DNA of 64,000 nt, taken from contig JANJXV010000101.1 of NCBI GenBank assembly GCA_024803745.1, positions 1,257,001-1,321,000 on the forward strand. Reading direction: 5' to 3'. The notes under the pieces are model-generated. The model did not search any database, was not told the origin of the DNA, and saw only the letters and a list, made by a program, of their open reading frames with translations. The translations under genes were made by a program, and so were the position numbers. This DNA is from Megascapheus bottae. Its lineage: Eukaryota > Chordata > Mammalia > Rodentia > Geomyidae. Positions 22,491 through 33,246 of the stretch are shown here, in pieces. How positions within the stretch are numbered: position 1 is the first letter of the stretch; each line of letters starts with the position of its first letter.

Positions 22491-23384
22491 ACAAATGAAG
22501 ATGAGGTGGCAATGTTACTACTGGAACCCTAAAAATTGGAAAGTGAGTAGGAGGATGTGCAAGTTAGGATCCTTTGGTGATAAATCACAAAAATTGGGGA
22601 GCTCACTGGAAGAATGTAGGACAGCTCTTACAAGAACCAAAGAAGTGAAAGAATTAGGCTCAGGAAATGCAGCTTTAGGAAGCTTGTGGAAAGCTAGGTT
22701 GGTCTCATGGGAAACCTGCAACAGGGTGGAACTCCTGCAATCAGTCCAGTGTTCCTCGGAGGGGGAATTTTAATGGCAGCCAACCATTGGCTGGAGGAAG
22801 GGGTGAAGGTTGACTGACAGTGGAGGCTGTCTAAGTGGGGCAACTTCACCTTCCAATGACAAGTCAAGCCCCACCCCCTTCCTTCCAAGCTGTGGTTCTC
22901 AACCAAGCACGCATTTTTCCCACCCAGGAAATATTCGGAAATTCTTTCAAATGACTTTTACTTTCTAAAAAGTAGCAGTGAAGAGAGGTGCTACTGTCAT
23001 CTACTGGGCATAGGCCAGGACACTCCTCCATATCCTGCAATGCTCAGGCTAGCCCCAGAACCCGTGATTCAGCGCAGGAGGTGAGAAATCATTTTGGATT
23101 TGAAGGAGGAAAAACAACAACAACAACAAAACCCCCTGAGCTCGACAGAGAGACAGAAACAACAGAAGTCCATCAGGTAAAAAAAAAATGGATGGAAGGA
23201 CGGAACAAACCATGAGATGATAAGGAGGAGGGGAAATGAGATGGTGAGGGAGGTTCAGGTGTTTGAGGATGATGAAGGTCATGGAAGAGAACTGATGGGC
23301 GGGGCAAGTGTGAGTGTGTTCGTATCCATGGCACTGCCTTTGTAATTATATGGCTTTAGACTCCTTACCAATTCCTTGCCTGCT
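22491..23384. other. Unassigned stretch
   Basis: No recognised family. A short (AAC)n run lies near 23111-23128. Confidence 0.4.
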
Positions 23385-23515
23385 ACTTATCAGCAGCTTC
23401 CTTAGGGATAGGACTCATCTGTTTTCTTTATCATTGCATTCAAATACCTGGAAAGATGTCTGGCACATAATACAGGATCTTCAAAGTACTTGCTGACAGA
23501 ATGGACAGATTAGAT
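23385..23515 (+). repeat. L2-type 3' end fragment
   Basis: GGGATAGGACTCATCTGTTTTC, AATACCTGGAAAGATGTCTGG and CACATAATACAGGATCTTC follow the L2-like sequence 'gcagggactttgtctgt...tgcctggcacatagtaggcgctc'. Ancient and inactive. Confidence 0.5.
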
Positions 23516-23924
23516 ATAGTTAGAGTCCTGGATGTAGATTGATTGGTAAATGATAGGTTGATGTTGACAGAGAATGTAGAAAGATGGGAGAGGAATAAAT
23601 GAACTAAGGGTACACTTAGCAATACTTCGTGCACAAGGAAAGAGTTGTAGGTTATATTCTTACAGGTGGTCTGTCAGATTCTTCTCTCCAAACCACTGCG
23701 AAGCAAGCTAGCATTTGAGCACACAGCAGAAGACTCCAGCTGACTAAGCCCCATAATTCTTGGACTTTCCAGGTCCTGGCTGAGCCACATGGTATGTGGC
23801 TGTCACATTCTGACCTGCACAGGGTGCTCAAATAGGCCTGTGCAGGAAGTGCTCTGTCCCAGGAAGGCAGAGACAAGCTACTAGAATGACTTCAAGGCAG
23901 TGTCTTGTCTGTGTAGCCTACTAG

Positions 23925-24125
23925 TTGTTTATTTATCAAATATATGTATGGTGTCAGCCTACCATGTGCCTGGCACAGTGGCAGATACAAAAGATCCATT
24001 GGTTAAAAAGATGCAGCAAAGGTAGTCTTTACTGCTATGGTCTTTAAAATCAATGGGAAGAGGCAGAGAATAAATGGGTCAACAGAGACATATGCAATGA
24101 TAAATGGTGACAAGCAATATAATTA
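23925..24125 (-). repeat. L2-like fragment
   Basis: TTTATTTATCAAATATATG, CCTACCATGTGCCTGGCACAG and GGCAGATACAAAAGATCC match the common 'tattgagcacctactatgtgccaggcactg...gatacaaagatg' repeat of mammalian genomes. Orientation is given as the usual reverse of L2. Confidence 0.55.
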
Positions 24126-25254
24126 CATAATCAGAATATAGATAAATAACGAAGAAGGAAACTGGCTAGAACCCTATCATACAAGCACACAAGGTCAGGT
24201 CAAGGACAGTCTGTGAGAATCTGGTAGTTTCATACCAGAACAGGAATGGAGTCGATGTGTAGGAAATTAAAAAGTAGCCATTTAAACAATATCCACTACA
24301 GACATCATGGTGCAAAGCTTGCTCCATGTATATGCCATGGCCAACATGATCACAAACCAAATGACCCTCTTCCCTGAGATTTTTCCAGAGACTGGAGGGA
24401 CTCTGAACAGAAAGTGGTCCCTGAGGAAAAGTGCAGGCCAACGTTGCTCTTCAAACTCCTGGAAACCCTGCTCCAAGCCAATGCCAAAAATAATCCTATT
24501 AGTCACATTCGAAGTGCTAAGCAGAAACAAAAAGAAATCAAAATTAATTTCAATTCTTTACAGTGACAGCAGCAATTAAGGTGACAAGATTATGGAAATT
24601 ATCGCCACCGAGGGAGATCTTTGCCCATGAGGGGGAAAAATAACCAGTAAAACAGGAGAAGTAAGAAACAGGGATTTGAACTGGGTTATGAAAAAAAAAA
24701 CCTATGGGCCACCAATTCTCTGGGAACTAGAAATGGCCATTTCGCCATGCAATGATAGTTTACTCTGCCGTGACTGTAACTCTGCCTTGGTGGTGGAAAG
24801 CGACTGAGGTTTGTAAAGTTTGCACATTCATATAGTAAGATTTTTGCTTTTCATAAGGTGATACTCAAGCAGGTTGTCTCCACTTCTTTGTCTGCTGCCT
24901 GGTCCTCTCTCTTTTGAGAACCATACCTTTCTCTGTGCTTTCTCCTTTCTTACTGATCCCATCCACAGCAACCTGGGGTTATAGAGGAGTGTTACAAAGC
25001 ACTCAACACCATACTTCCTAACCAGTACTGCTGTTTCCTGAGGAACACTAGGAAACCTAGAAAAGACAGAGAGGCAAGCCTGTGGCTTTACTTCTTCAGG
25101 AACTTTACTAGACCAGGAGATGAAGGGGCACTTCTGGTGAAAGTAGTAAATACCGTCTGTTCAGTCTGTTGTTACCCATCTACCACCCTCTAGTCTCTGT
25201 ACTGTCCAGAGAGCCTCGACCCATGTGTCTTAGGAAAAGGCATTTAACTCATGC
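24126..25254. other. Mostly unassigned; low-repeat block at 24480-24660
   Basis: Sequence at 24480-24660 lacks repeats and contains TCAAAATTAATTTCAATTC, GCAGCAATTAAGG and GACAAGATTATGG. These are TAAT-core motifs of the kind seen in conserved non-coding elements. No evidence of coding. Confidence 0.3.
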
Positions 25255-25440
25255 TCTGTAGAACCACTCATCCATGCACTCACGCATCCATTGATGTATC
25301 CATCATTCATTTAGCCATTCAACCATCCATCCATGTATCATCAATACATGCATGCATGGATCCATCCATGCAGCAACCCATCTATCCACACACGCATCTG
25401 TCCATCATCCACCCACCCATCTATCTATGCACTTACCCAA
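25255..25440. repeat. Degenerate (ATCC)n array
   Basis: CATCCATCCATG-like tetranucleotide units dominate, with many substitutions. The array is imperfect and probably old. Confidence 0.85.
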
Positions 25441-26054
25441 CAGTTGTTTATTAACCAGTGTGATGAGAAGGGAGGAATGGTAGAAATTTTCAATTGGATG
25501 CTCTCATAGGAAAGGACATGACAGAAATAGACGTATGAATAACCAGGTCTAGAGAGGGACCAATTCAAGGCCCTTGTGCTACCTGTATTGGAAAAAGCGA
25601 AGAGGAGGGTGGCCAGGTAAGAAGAGAGGAGGGCCTATAAACTAAGGCCAGGGAGCTGCTGGGGATAGAATAGATTATGTAGGACCTATAGCCATTTCAA
25701 ACATGAAGCTTGAGCAATCATTTCATATTCACATTTCAGCCAAGCTCTCCCCCCCCCACACACACTGTTGGTCTATCAAGTAGATTCAACCATAATAACA
25801 GTATTTATCATCGAAACCACTGTTATTGTTGTTCCATTGGAGACTCGAGAACAATGAAGCAAGCAGAGAAAGTAATTTCCCCAAGGTCAAGGTCACCAAA
25901 ATGGGAAGGAACACAGTCAGGATCCCATTAGAAGGTTGTCGACCTGAGATGATTAGAGAGATTTTTCTGTCTCCAGATATCTGTGCTGTATAACCTCTTG
26001 CTGGGTTAAGCATTGTTCTGCTTGTTTTCTTTCTTGTAGTTGAAGTTGCAGGTA
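25441..26054. other. Unassigned; MIR-like scrap near 25845-25920
   Basis: AGTAATTTCCCCAAGGTCAAG and ACACAGTCAGGATCCC resemble reverse MIR. The rest is not recognised. Confidence 0.35.
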
Positions 26055-26288
26055 CAGAGTCCCCAGTCTCATCCTGATTCAGGGTCTGGGAGCTGTCCCT
26101 AAGCCTCTTTGTGCTCAAAACTAGCATTCTACCCCTCCAGCCACAGCACCACTTCTAGTTTTTGAGTGGTTAGTTGGAGATATGAGTCTCATAGGGGCTT
26201 TTCTACCTGGGCTGCCTTTGAACCACGATCCACAGATCTCTGCCTCCTGAGTAGCTAGGATCACAGGTGTGAGCCACCAGTGCCCGGT
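26055..26288 (-). mobile_element. B1-Geo dimeric SINE
   Basis: The reversed Geo half (GTCTCATCCTGATTCAGGGTC, GAGCTGTCCCTAAGCC, CACAGCACCACTTC) is followed by the linker GTTAGTTGGAGATATGAGTC and the reversed B1-like half (AACCACGATCCACAGATC, CTCCTGAGTAGCTAGGATC, GTGTGAGCCACC). Moderate divergence. Confidence 0.88.
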
Positions 26289-26609
26289 AGGTGTGGCTGT
26301 CTTCCAGGTGATTCCTTGTGCGACAAGGAGTCATAGTGGGAAGAGACAGTTGGAGGGAGTTTGGGCCCCAGTTCAGGGCAGGTCTGAGACCGTGCCCAAA
26401 TCAGCCCTGAACAGAAGCAGGAGTAACCAAGCAGGTTGTGTTCAAGACAGGATATCATTAGGCTAGGACTGAAGGGATTTATCTCATTTCATATAGGAAA
26501 GATTCTGTTGCAGTATTTCTTTTAATGATATTTATTCTTTTTTAATAATTGCAAATATAATGCATACTGATGGTGGAAATTACCATTACAAATAAATAGA
26601 AAAATAGTC

Positions 26610-26722
26610 TTTTCTGTTTGTTTGTACGTGTTCTATATCCCTGGCTGTCCTTGAACTTGTGATCCTCTTGTTCTAGCTTCTCTAGTGCTGGGATTACAGG
26701 TATGCCCCATCATACTCAGTAT
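26610..26722 (-). mobile_element. B1-like monomer (fossil)
   Basis: ATATCCCTGGCTGTCCTTGAAC, TGTGATCCTCTTGTTCTAGC, TAGTGCTGGGATTACAGG and ATGCCCCATC follow the reversed rodent B1 consensus. It is a lone left-type unit with no Geo or ID partner. Confidence 0.7.
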
Positions 26723-26779
26723 TACATTCATGCTTAGTAATTCTGTGCTTTTCAATCCAATATAAATCTGCCCCTTCCA

Positions 26780-26784
26780 TGTAT

Positions 26785-26819
<35 letters not shown>

Positions 26820-26850
26820 CACGTACACGTACATAAACACACACACACTC
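26780..26850. repeat. (CA)n microsatellite
   Basis: CACACA repeats at 26788-26816, with further ACGTACACGTAC and CACACACAC blocks downstream. Confidence 0.93.
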
Positions 26851-26945
26851 ACCTAGACTCTCTGAGCCTCTGTTTTCTTTTCTATAATATGGAGATAAAA
26901 ATATTCACCTTTCAGGGTTACATAATGGATGCTTAATTACTTACT
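26851..26945 (+). repeat. MIR fragment
   Basis: TCTGAGCCTCTGTTTTC, TATAATATGGAGATAAAAAT, CACCTTTCAGGGTTACATAA and ATGGATGC follow the MIR 3' half ('tgagcctcagtttcctcatctgtaaaatgggg...'). Confidence 0.65.
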
Positions 26946-26984
26946 CTGTTTGTTTTTCATCCACTTGACATTCTATAATGAACA

Positions 26985-27290
26985 TTTTTCATGTGTCATT
27001 AACTACTCTTCAAAAACATGACTTTTAATGGCTGCATAATATGCCATCATTTAATGAGCCATAATTTATTTAACTATTCTGCTCTTATTGAACTTTGAAG
27101 TGTTTTCTAATATTTTGCTATGCGAGATAACACTGCATACTCAAATCTTTCTTGACATCTTTTTTATTCCCCCTTAGGATAAACTTCCAAAACAGAAATG
27201 ACACAGAAAAACAGTACATGAATCTTCAATGTTTTTATGCATCTGGTGTCAAATTATTTTCTTGGGGGTGGGGAAATATATATTTCTAAT
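26985..27290 (-). mobile_element. L1 (L1M-type) 3' fragment
   Basis: TTTTAATGGCTGCATAATATG, CCATAATTTATTTAACTATTC and CCTTAGGATAAACTTCC match the reversed L1 passage 'aatggctgcatagtattcc...taccataatttatttaaccattc...aggataaattcc'. Non-coding, ancient. Confidence 0.75.
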
Positions 27291-28048
27291 GCCATCTAAT
27301 GAATAGTTATTTCAAATTCAACACACCAGTCAGAGAAGTGCATGTGTCAGTATGTTTGTGGATGGGAAGAAGAAAGATTGAACCCATAGGATGTTTCAGA
27401 GCCATCCAACCTTTTCTATGTATAGAATACATTCAATTCCTTATATGAGGGACTCAGAAATGGATGCACTTTCTAATCACTCCCCCGATGCTAAGAAATC
27501 TTCATCTTGGGAAAGCCATAATTTCTCATTGGCCAAGTTTTTAAGATTAGTCCATGTCTTAAAAAACAAAACCAAAACAAACTCACTAACTCTTGCACTC
27601 ATCTGGTCCCTATTGCTGTGTCCCAATCATCCTGACGGGATTGATAATTGTGGCAATTGGCATAAAATGATTGCTACCTGCTGAGGCAATCACTTCCAGC
27701 TTCGGCAGAAGCTGATGAGCAATTCATTATGGAGGACGTAATTGATGTAAAAGCGGAGAGGAAACGTGGGATTTCTCCTAGGATCTCCAGAATTTCGTGC
27801 ATTTGACCCTCCCTGGCACCGAATCAGCTGCAGCGAGCAGGAATTTGAGATCGGACCAGGGTGGCAGGGTAAGCATACCATGCAAAGTGCATGCAAATAT
27901 TTGCAGAACCTGCCTTGAACTTGAGGATGTGACCTTGAACAAGAAACCCATGTATGAGACAGCATCGTCTGGATGATGACAACGACCTTGGCATCAAAGC
28001 TCAAAGCTAGCCTCTCCAGTCAGCCATGAAAGAATAAAAAGGGGGCAG
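27291..28048. promoter_or_regulatory. Candidate conserved non-coding block (core 27590-27930)
   Basis: This repeat-free block sits between an L1 fossil and an ID element. The core carries GATTGATAATTG, AGCAATTCATTATGG and ACGTAATTGATG (homeodomain-like TAAT/ATTA cores). It also has the POU octamer ATGCAAAT at 27891-27898, which overlaps the perfect 12-bp palindrome GCAAATATTTGC (27893-27904). This mix is typical of developmental enhancers, but conservation has not been tested and function is inference. Confidence 0.35.
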
Positions 28049-28158
28049 AGGAAGCTGCAGGTATAGCCCAGTGGTAGAGTGTGTTATTTTGCATGCATAA
28101 GTCCCTGGGTTCAAATCCCAGCATCATCCCTTCCAAACAAACAAACAAAAACAAAGAG
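28049..28158 (+). mobile_element. Monomeric ID-like SINE
   Basis: AGGTATAGCCCAGTGGTAGAG contains a tRNA-like A box and CCTGGGTTCAAATCCCAGC a B box. An A-rich tail with CAAACAAACAAAC follows directly, with no Geo half. It is an ID-type (tRNA-Ala-derived) monomer, either ancestral to or a loss form of the dimer's left half. Confidence 0.8.
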
Positions 28159-28184
28159 GTGCAAAACATGTGTTCCAACACAGG

Positions 28185-28325
28185 CTAGCTATCTAGGCCA
28201 GATCTCTGGAAGTGGACAGCCTGGATTTGATGCCTGCTTTCATTTTCTCCTGCCCTAACTGGGAGAGGCTGAGTAAGATAGCCAGGTCCTGCTTCTCTCT
28301 CTACAGAAATGGCATTATTAACATG
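28185..28325 (+). repeat. MIR-like fragment
   Basis: GGAAGTGGACAGCCTGGATTTG, ATGCCTGCTTTC and CTACAGAAATGGCATTATTA weakly follow MIR in the forward direction. Fossil. Confidence 0.4.
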
Positions 28326-28858
28326 GCTGCTTTTTGTAACTAGACCAATGATGATTCTAGAACCCCTCCCGCTGCCTGCAGTCCATCCACCATAGGCAGC
28401 TGTTGCCTCTGCAACAGTAATCCTCCTCAGTTTTAGACAACACCCAAATCTCCAGGACTCCACAACACCCCAGCTCTTTCCATCCCTCACCAGCCACAAA
28501 GCTGGCTCAAGATGCCCTCTGTGTTACAGTAACTTGACCTACCTACAGTGTGCCTCTGGACCCCAAATGAGGTAGGAAAAGAAAATCCCCTATTCTGCTT
28601 TTGGCTCTCTTCCCTCTCCATCAGTCTAGCTGGTTTCCCCTCCCTGCATTTCAGCCCAGAGCAGTTGACTGAGACTCATCCGCTTCCATCACCTGCCAGG
28701 CCAGCTGAGCTGCTAATATCTTCCTGCCCAGCTCACCTCACCTATCATGGCACAAACAGGGACTTAGCTGCTTCACGGCCCCCACTCTGCACCCTTTGCA
28801 TTTCCACAGTGGCATCTTTCATCCCTCATTCTATGAGCGGCACCCCAGAACACCACCG
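28326..28858. other. Unassigned stretch
   Basis: G+C-moderate sequence with no recognised repeat. A 118-codon frame crosses it into the LTR-like segment and has no domain. Confidence 0.4.
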
Positions 28859-29200
28859 TGGGTCTGTTTCGCACAGCCTTAAGGGAATACCACAGACTGG
28901 GTGATGTATGGTGAGCATGAATTTACTTCTTGCGGTTCTGGAGCTTGCAAACTCCCCCAGGGAAGAGTAAGGATCAGGGGTCTTCACCCTGCAGGATCTC
29001 ATGGCAGAAGGTGGGATGGCAGAAGGAGAGGGGGGAATGGGTAAGGAAAGATGGATGAACTCCAGACATGTCATCCTTTCCTAGGGAGCTCACCGTGGGT
29101 GGCAGGAAGATACTGAGATCCCCCATTGTCTCTTGGGAACTGAGCCCCCCCCACACACACACCCCAGACCCTTCCTTCTGCCTCTGTTGCCTAAGAGATT
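28859..29200 (-). mobile_element. MaLR-type (MST/THE1-like) LTR remnant
   Basis: The series GGTCTGTTTCGCAC, ATACCACAGACTGGGTG, CGGTTCTGGAGC and CATGGCAGAAGG matches the reversed ERVL-MaLR LTR layout and echoes the fragment at 2018. It is an old non-autonomous retroviral-like LTR with no internal coding region here. The far end is uncertain. Confidence 0.55.
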
Positions 29201-29807
29201 AAGGTTCCAAACACATTCTTTCGGGGTGATATATTTCTATCAAAGCAAATACGCTTTGCACCAAACAAACGGGTGGGGGTGGGGGCTCAGTTTCCCTTTG
29301 CAGTTTCTCAAAATGTTATCTTTCTTACAAAGAACACATCACAAATGCAAGTCAAGTCTTTGAAGGGTCCCAACAGTGGGACATAAGTGGCAGAAAAGAA
29401 CCCAAGACTTCTCCAAATAGCTAGCCAACAGAGAGTAGAATAAGGACTCGTTCTCATCAGTCAGGCACAGTTAGGTTAACCACAGCAGGTTAGGTCAGGG
29501 GAGGTTGACCTTCCTGTACACAGGGTGCTCGTATCCAGTCGTCACTACATACGAAATTTCTAGCATCTTCTAGACCTTTCTCTGAGAAACCACACAGCAT
29601 GCTAATTTCCTTCTCCCTCAAATTATCTACTTCAGTGGCCATGTTGGTGTTTAAAAAGAAAACCTGCGCAGATCCCGACTTTTTCCAAATGATTTTGACA
29701 TCCCTACAAACCAGTCCTTCATCTTCGGAAGGATGATGGAGTTCTACACTCTCTAAACCCCCTGCACCACACCCATCTCTCTCTCTGTGGGTCTATCGAA
29801 CACCCTG
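29201..29807. other. Unassigned stretch
   Basis: No repeat family or gene recognised. Confidence 0.4.
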
Positions 29808-30027
29808 GGTCACACTTAGGTAGAACTTAGGGCTTTGAGTTCTCCTTTAGTTTCATTGCTCAAGGCTGACACTCTACCACCTGACCCACTCTTTCACTTC
29901 TGGCTTTGGGCTCATTCCTTGGAGAGAGTGTCACAGACTTTTCTAGCGAGGGTGGCTTTGAACTGTGGCCCTCAGATCTCAGCCTCCTGAGTAGCTGGGA
30001 TTACAGGCATGAGTCACTGGCTCCTGG
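29808..30027 (-). mobile_element. B1-Geo dimeric SINE
   Basis: GCTCAAGGCTGACACTCTACC and CACTTCTGGC are the reversed Geo half. GGTGGCTTTGAACTGTGGCC, CTCAGATCTCAGCCTCCTGAG and TAGCTGGGATTACAGGCATGA are the reversed B1-like half. The Geo 3' part is diverged. Confidence 0.88.
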
Positions 30028-31429
30028 CTTCTCTTCACCTTCCTGAGGGGATGAAGTCTGCCCCCTTCAGGGGCTCTCTACAATGACCTCACAGTGAAAT
30101 CACCTACGGAAGTTGAAAAACTACCAAGTATCTTGCCGATCTCTGGGAGAGCCCTCAGGGTTGTGGTAGTAGCATTTGGTGGTGGTTTGGTATTCGGGTG
30201 AGTGTTTCATAATAGCACAGGCCTGGCACCGAGTTTGGTGTATACAATCCTTTGCCATTTAGCTCTTCAGCATTCTGTATGTTAACATTTTACCTTTAGC
30301 AGACTTTCTCCTATAACCATTAAGAGGAGTCACTAAAATATCACTTGTCCCCAAAACCCAAACAAATCTTCCTTAGTGGAAGCTTCTATCTATCAGATAG
30401 GTGCATAAAAGATTTTACAAATAAATACGAAGCTCGAGCAATAACTCCCTCTTATGGAATCAGTGACTCACCCATTTTTACCCCTCCACGGCTAGTGCTT
30501 ATCTGCTCCCAAACCTGGCCTGCTTTGCTTTATGGTGATTGTTTTTCTTCAGCATGTTTTAATCGGGCAAAGGGCTCTCCCCAGGTTGACTCTTAAGGGC
30601 ACACATGGCAATGTAGCCAGATTAACCTCATCTCTTGCTCTCGCTCCTTCCCATTCCCCTCTCCTCCACCCCTCGAGTAAACAGCTCTTCCGGTAAGTTT
30701 CCTTATGCTCTCTGCACACATAGGCATCATGATATTATTTGTCCTCCATCACTCTTTCCTTCTCCCCCCGCCCCAGCCAGCCAGCCCCCTTCCCTGGGAT
30801 TTGGTCATCTGTAGACACCTTAGCAAAACTGCATTATTCCTGACATCCACCCCATTTGCTTCCGGAACCAGTCAGGGGAAGCCTCATTCCTGCTCCTTTC
30901 ACCTTGCTTGACTTGTCCACCTTCAGGGTGATTTCTATGTATCTGAATATCAGGCGAGCGAGGGTTTCGGTGTAATGAGACTAGACGGATTCTGATTCTT
31001 CCTCTTTATTATCTTGAAAGCCATATTAACCTAGTCTAGGCCGATCTTATAATAAAAGCTGCAGGGAGAGTAGACTGATGGAGATAAAGCAATTCCTTGC
31101 TTGGAAGTATCATCTCTCGTGCTGATCCCCCATCACTTAAAATCAATTCTCAGCATGTAGGGTACAGCTCTTGTTCTCCATGTTAATAATACCCACGGTC
31201 CAGGGCCTGATGATATCCTAGAGGCAGAGGAATGTGACACCACTGACTTCGTATGAGAGGTAAAGAGAAAGGCAAGGTTCATTCTGGACCTAAACAGGTG
31301 AACAGCAGGGTTGCTATTGAGGATGAAGAGAATAGACTTTCCATTCAGAGGACAGAAGGCCTGAAGAGACAGTAGAGCATTGATACGTTTTATAATTAGC
31401 AGATGGACCAGCATTGTCCGTGCGTCTTG
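30028..31429. other. Unassigned stretch
   Basis: No repeats recognised by eye and no exon. It may be unique intergenic or intronic sequence. Confidence 0.4.
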
Positions 31430-31560
31430 CGCTGTTCTAAGATCTCACCATTGCTCCATTGAATTCTCACACTGAGAGCAAAGAGCCATTGTGCTCAGAG
31501 CTGTGATCACACAGACGGGGAAACAGGGATTATGGAGAACCGTCCTAGAGTTACACATCT
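31430..31560 (-). repeat. MIR-like fragment
   Basis: ATTGAATTCTCACACTGAG, CACACAGACGGGGAAACAGGG and CTAGAGTTACACATC weakly follow reversed MIR. Confidence 0.4.
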
Positions 31561-31675
31561 CAATTAAGACAGGATTTCATTCTAAATAATAAGACCAGGC
31601 ACTGGTGACTCACTTATATAATCTTAGCTACTCAGGAAAATGAGGTATGATTATCAGTTCCAAGCCCATAGGACT

Positions 31676-31910
31676 CTTTTTTTTTTGTGGGTCATGGGGC
31701 TTGAACTTGGCCTGGGTGCTATCCCTGAGCTCTTCAGCTCAAGGCTACCACCCTACCCTTGAGCTCAGCCCCATTTCCCATTTTCAAGAGATTAATTGGA
31801 GGGAAGAGCCTCAGATCCTTTTGTGCCTGGGCTGGCTTTGAACCTTGATCCTCAGATCTCAGCCTCCTGAGTAGCTAGGAATTACAGGCGTGAGCCACGG
31901 GCACCTGTCT
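31676..31910 (-). mobile_element. B1-Geo SINE nested inside the host, antisense
   Basis: A near-complete dimer in reverse: T run, GTCATGGGGCTTGAACTTGG, GAGCTCTTCAGCTCAAGGC, GGCTGGCTTTGAACCTTGATC, CTCAGATCTCAGCCTCCTGAG and CAGGCGTGAGCCACGG. A short likely target repeat, GG(AG)ACTCT, lies at 31671-31677 and 31914-31922. With the host it forms an inverted SINE pair. Confidence 0.88.
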
Positions 31911-31984
31911 CCCGGAGACTCTCATCTCCAATTTCACACCAAAAAGCCAGAAGTGACTCAAGTAATAGGGCACTAGTATTGAGC

Positions 31985-32170
31985 AAAAAGTTCAGAGATA
32001 GACAGGTGTGGCATAATCCTAGCTACTTATGAGGTTGAGCGTGAGGATTGCAGTTCAAAGCTGGTCTGTGGCTCAAGGGGTAGTGCAGTAGCCTTGAGCT
32101 GAAGAGCTCAGGGACAATACCCAGGCCCAGAGTTCAAGCCTCAGGTCCTATTAAAAAAAAAGTTCTGAGA
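31985..32170 (+). mobile_element. Internally deleted B1-Geo SINE nested in the host's Geo half
   Basis: It starts at GACAGGTGTGGCATAATCC (B1-like), jumps from TTCAAAGCTGGTC straight to TGTGGCTCAAGGGG (Geo), and ends in an A run. The B1 3' part and the linker are therefore missing. AAAAAGTTCAGAGA (31985-31998) and AAAAAGTTCTGAGA (32157-32170) form a 13-of-14 target duplication cut from the host's Geo sequence. Confidence 0.88.
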
Positions 32171-32208
32171 CAGTACCCAGGCCCTGAGTTCAAGCCCCAG
32201 GACCAGCA

Positions 32209-32267
32209 ATGCATGTGCACATACACACATGTGCACATACACACACAGACACACATGCACACACATG
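32209..32267. repeat. CA-rich microsatellite at the host SINE's 3' end
   Basis: ATGCATGTGCACATACACAC and later CACACA units begin immediately after the GGACCAGC terminus of the host SINE, in place of poly(A). Confidence 0.9.
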
Positions 32268-33025
32268 ATGGCATCTCCTTTTATGCCTACTCCCAATCCT
32301 TTTGTCATAGCACACAGGACAAAGAACCACCAATTTAAAGTATGAAGCAGCTGTCTGGACCTCTTATCAAGAAGACACAGCCTTAGGCCCACAGGCTGGC
32401 AGGGAAGGCACGCACAGATGAGGCTCTGAAATGACATTATCTCTCCCACCCCCACTTTGCAGGAGAAGCGATTGTCAGAACCATGGACAGGACTCTTCTG
32501 GACTAATTCCTGTTTTCTGATCATTAGGAGAACAATAATAAAAACTCAGACAGGTCTTGTTAAGAGTCAAGCACACTCTCGCTCCAATTCCCTATATTCT
32601 TCTAATCCACCATCTCGCACTGGAGGTACTATCAGAGCATCCTGGAAACTATAAAGTCCTGAGACAACGGGGTAACAGGTTCAAGAGGCTGTTCCTGATA
32701 TACAGACAAACTTCAAGAGCAGAGAAATCTCCCCTGGGAAAGCCACTCTGCTGTCATTGTTCCCTTGTTTTCTAGGTAGTTACAGCAACTGCTCTGCCCA
32801 GGTAAAAAATGATGAGAGCCCATTGAATTTGTATAACACTCAACTTATAAAGCTCCCTCACAAGTATTGAAAAAAGTATCACCAAAGTGTGATAACAGAG
32901 GCCACAGGAGACATGTAAGATGTGTCTGGGTAGTGTGAGAGTAAAAAAAAAAATCATCCTCTTAATGCATTTTAGGGAAAATATAATTAGCAAGTGAAAA
33001 TCATGATTTCACAGGTTTTATTTCT
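32268..33025. other. Unassigned stretch
   Basis: No recognised repeat or gene. Confidence 0.4.
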
Positions 33026-33246
33026 CCTGATCAACTCCTTTTTTTTGCCAGCCCTGGGCTTGAGCTCAGGGCCTGAGCACTGTCCTTGGACTTTCTCAAG
33101 GCTAGAGCTCTACCACTTGAGCCTCAGCACCACTTCCAGTTTTTTTCTATGTATGTGGTACCGAGGAATCGAACCCTGGTCTTCGCAAATGCCAGGCAAG
33201 CACTTTAACCACTAGGCCAAACTCCCGGTCCCTGATCAACTCCTTT
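33026..33246 (-). mobile_element. IDL-Geo SINE with perfect 16-bp target duplication
   Basis: A complete dimer: TTTTGCCAGCCCTGGGC, CTTTCTCAAGGCTAGAGC, TATGTATGTGGTACCGAGG, AATCGAACCCTGG and GGCCAAACTCCCGG at the head. CCTGATCAACTCCTTT is repeated exactly at 33026-33041 and 33231-33246. The intact duplication marks it as one of the youngest insertions here. Confidence 0.95.

Larger units (their letters stand above)
31593..32208 (+). mobile_element. Host B1-Geo SINE broken by two later SINE insertions
   Basis: The host's B1-like half is at 31593-31670, its linker and early Geo half at 31914-31998, and its Geo 3' end at 32162-32208 (TGAGACAGTACCCAGGCCC through GGACCAGC). The pieces are collinear on the plus strand and together make one dimer. 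The gaps are filled by the two SINEs annotated next. The host is therefore the oldest layer. Confidence 0.85.

Noticed and set aside
25255..25440. Regularly spaced CATCC repeats considered as a CRISPR-like array
   Set aside because: It is a degenerate tetranucleotide microsatellite with no spacers, in a mammalian genome.
28058..28120. Possible tRNA gene
   Set aside because: A and B boxes are present, but the cloverleaf stems are not maintained and an A-rich tail follows. It is an ID-type retroposon, as are the tRNA-like heads of the dimeric SINEs.
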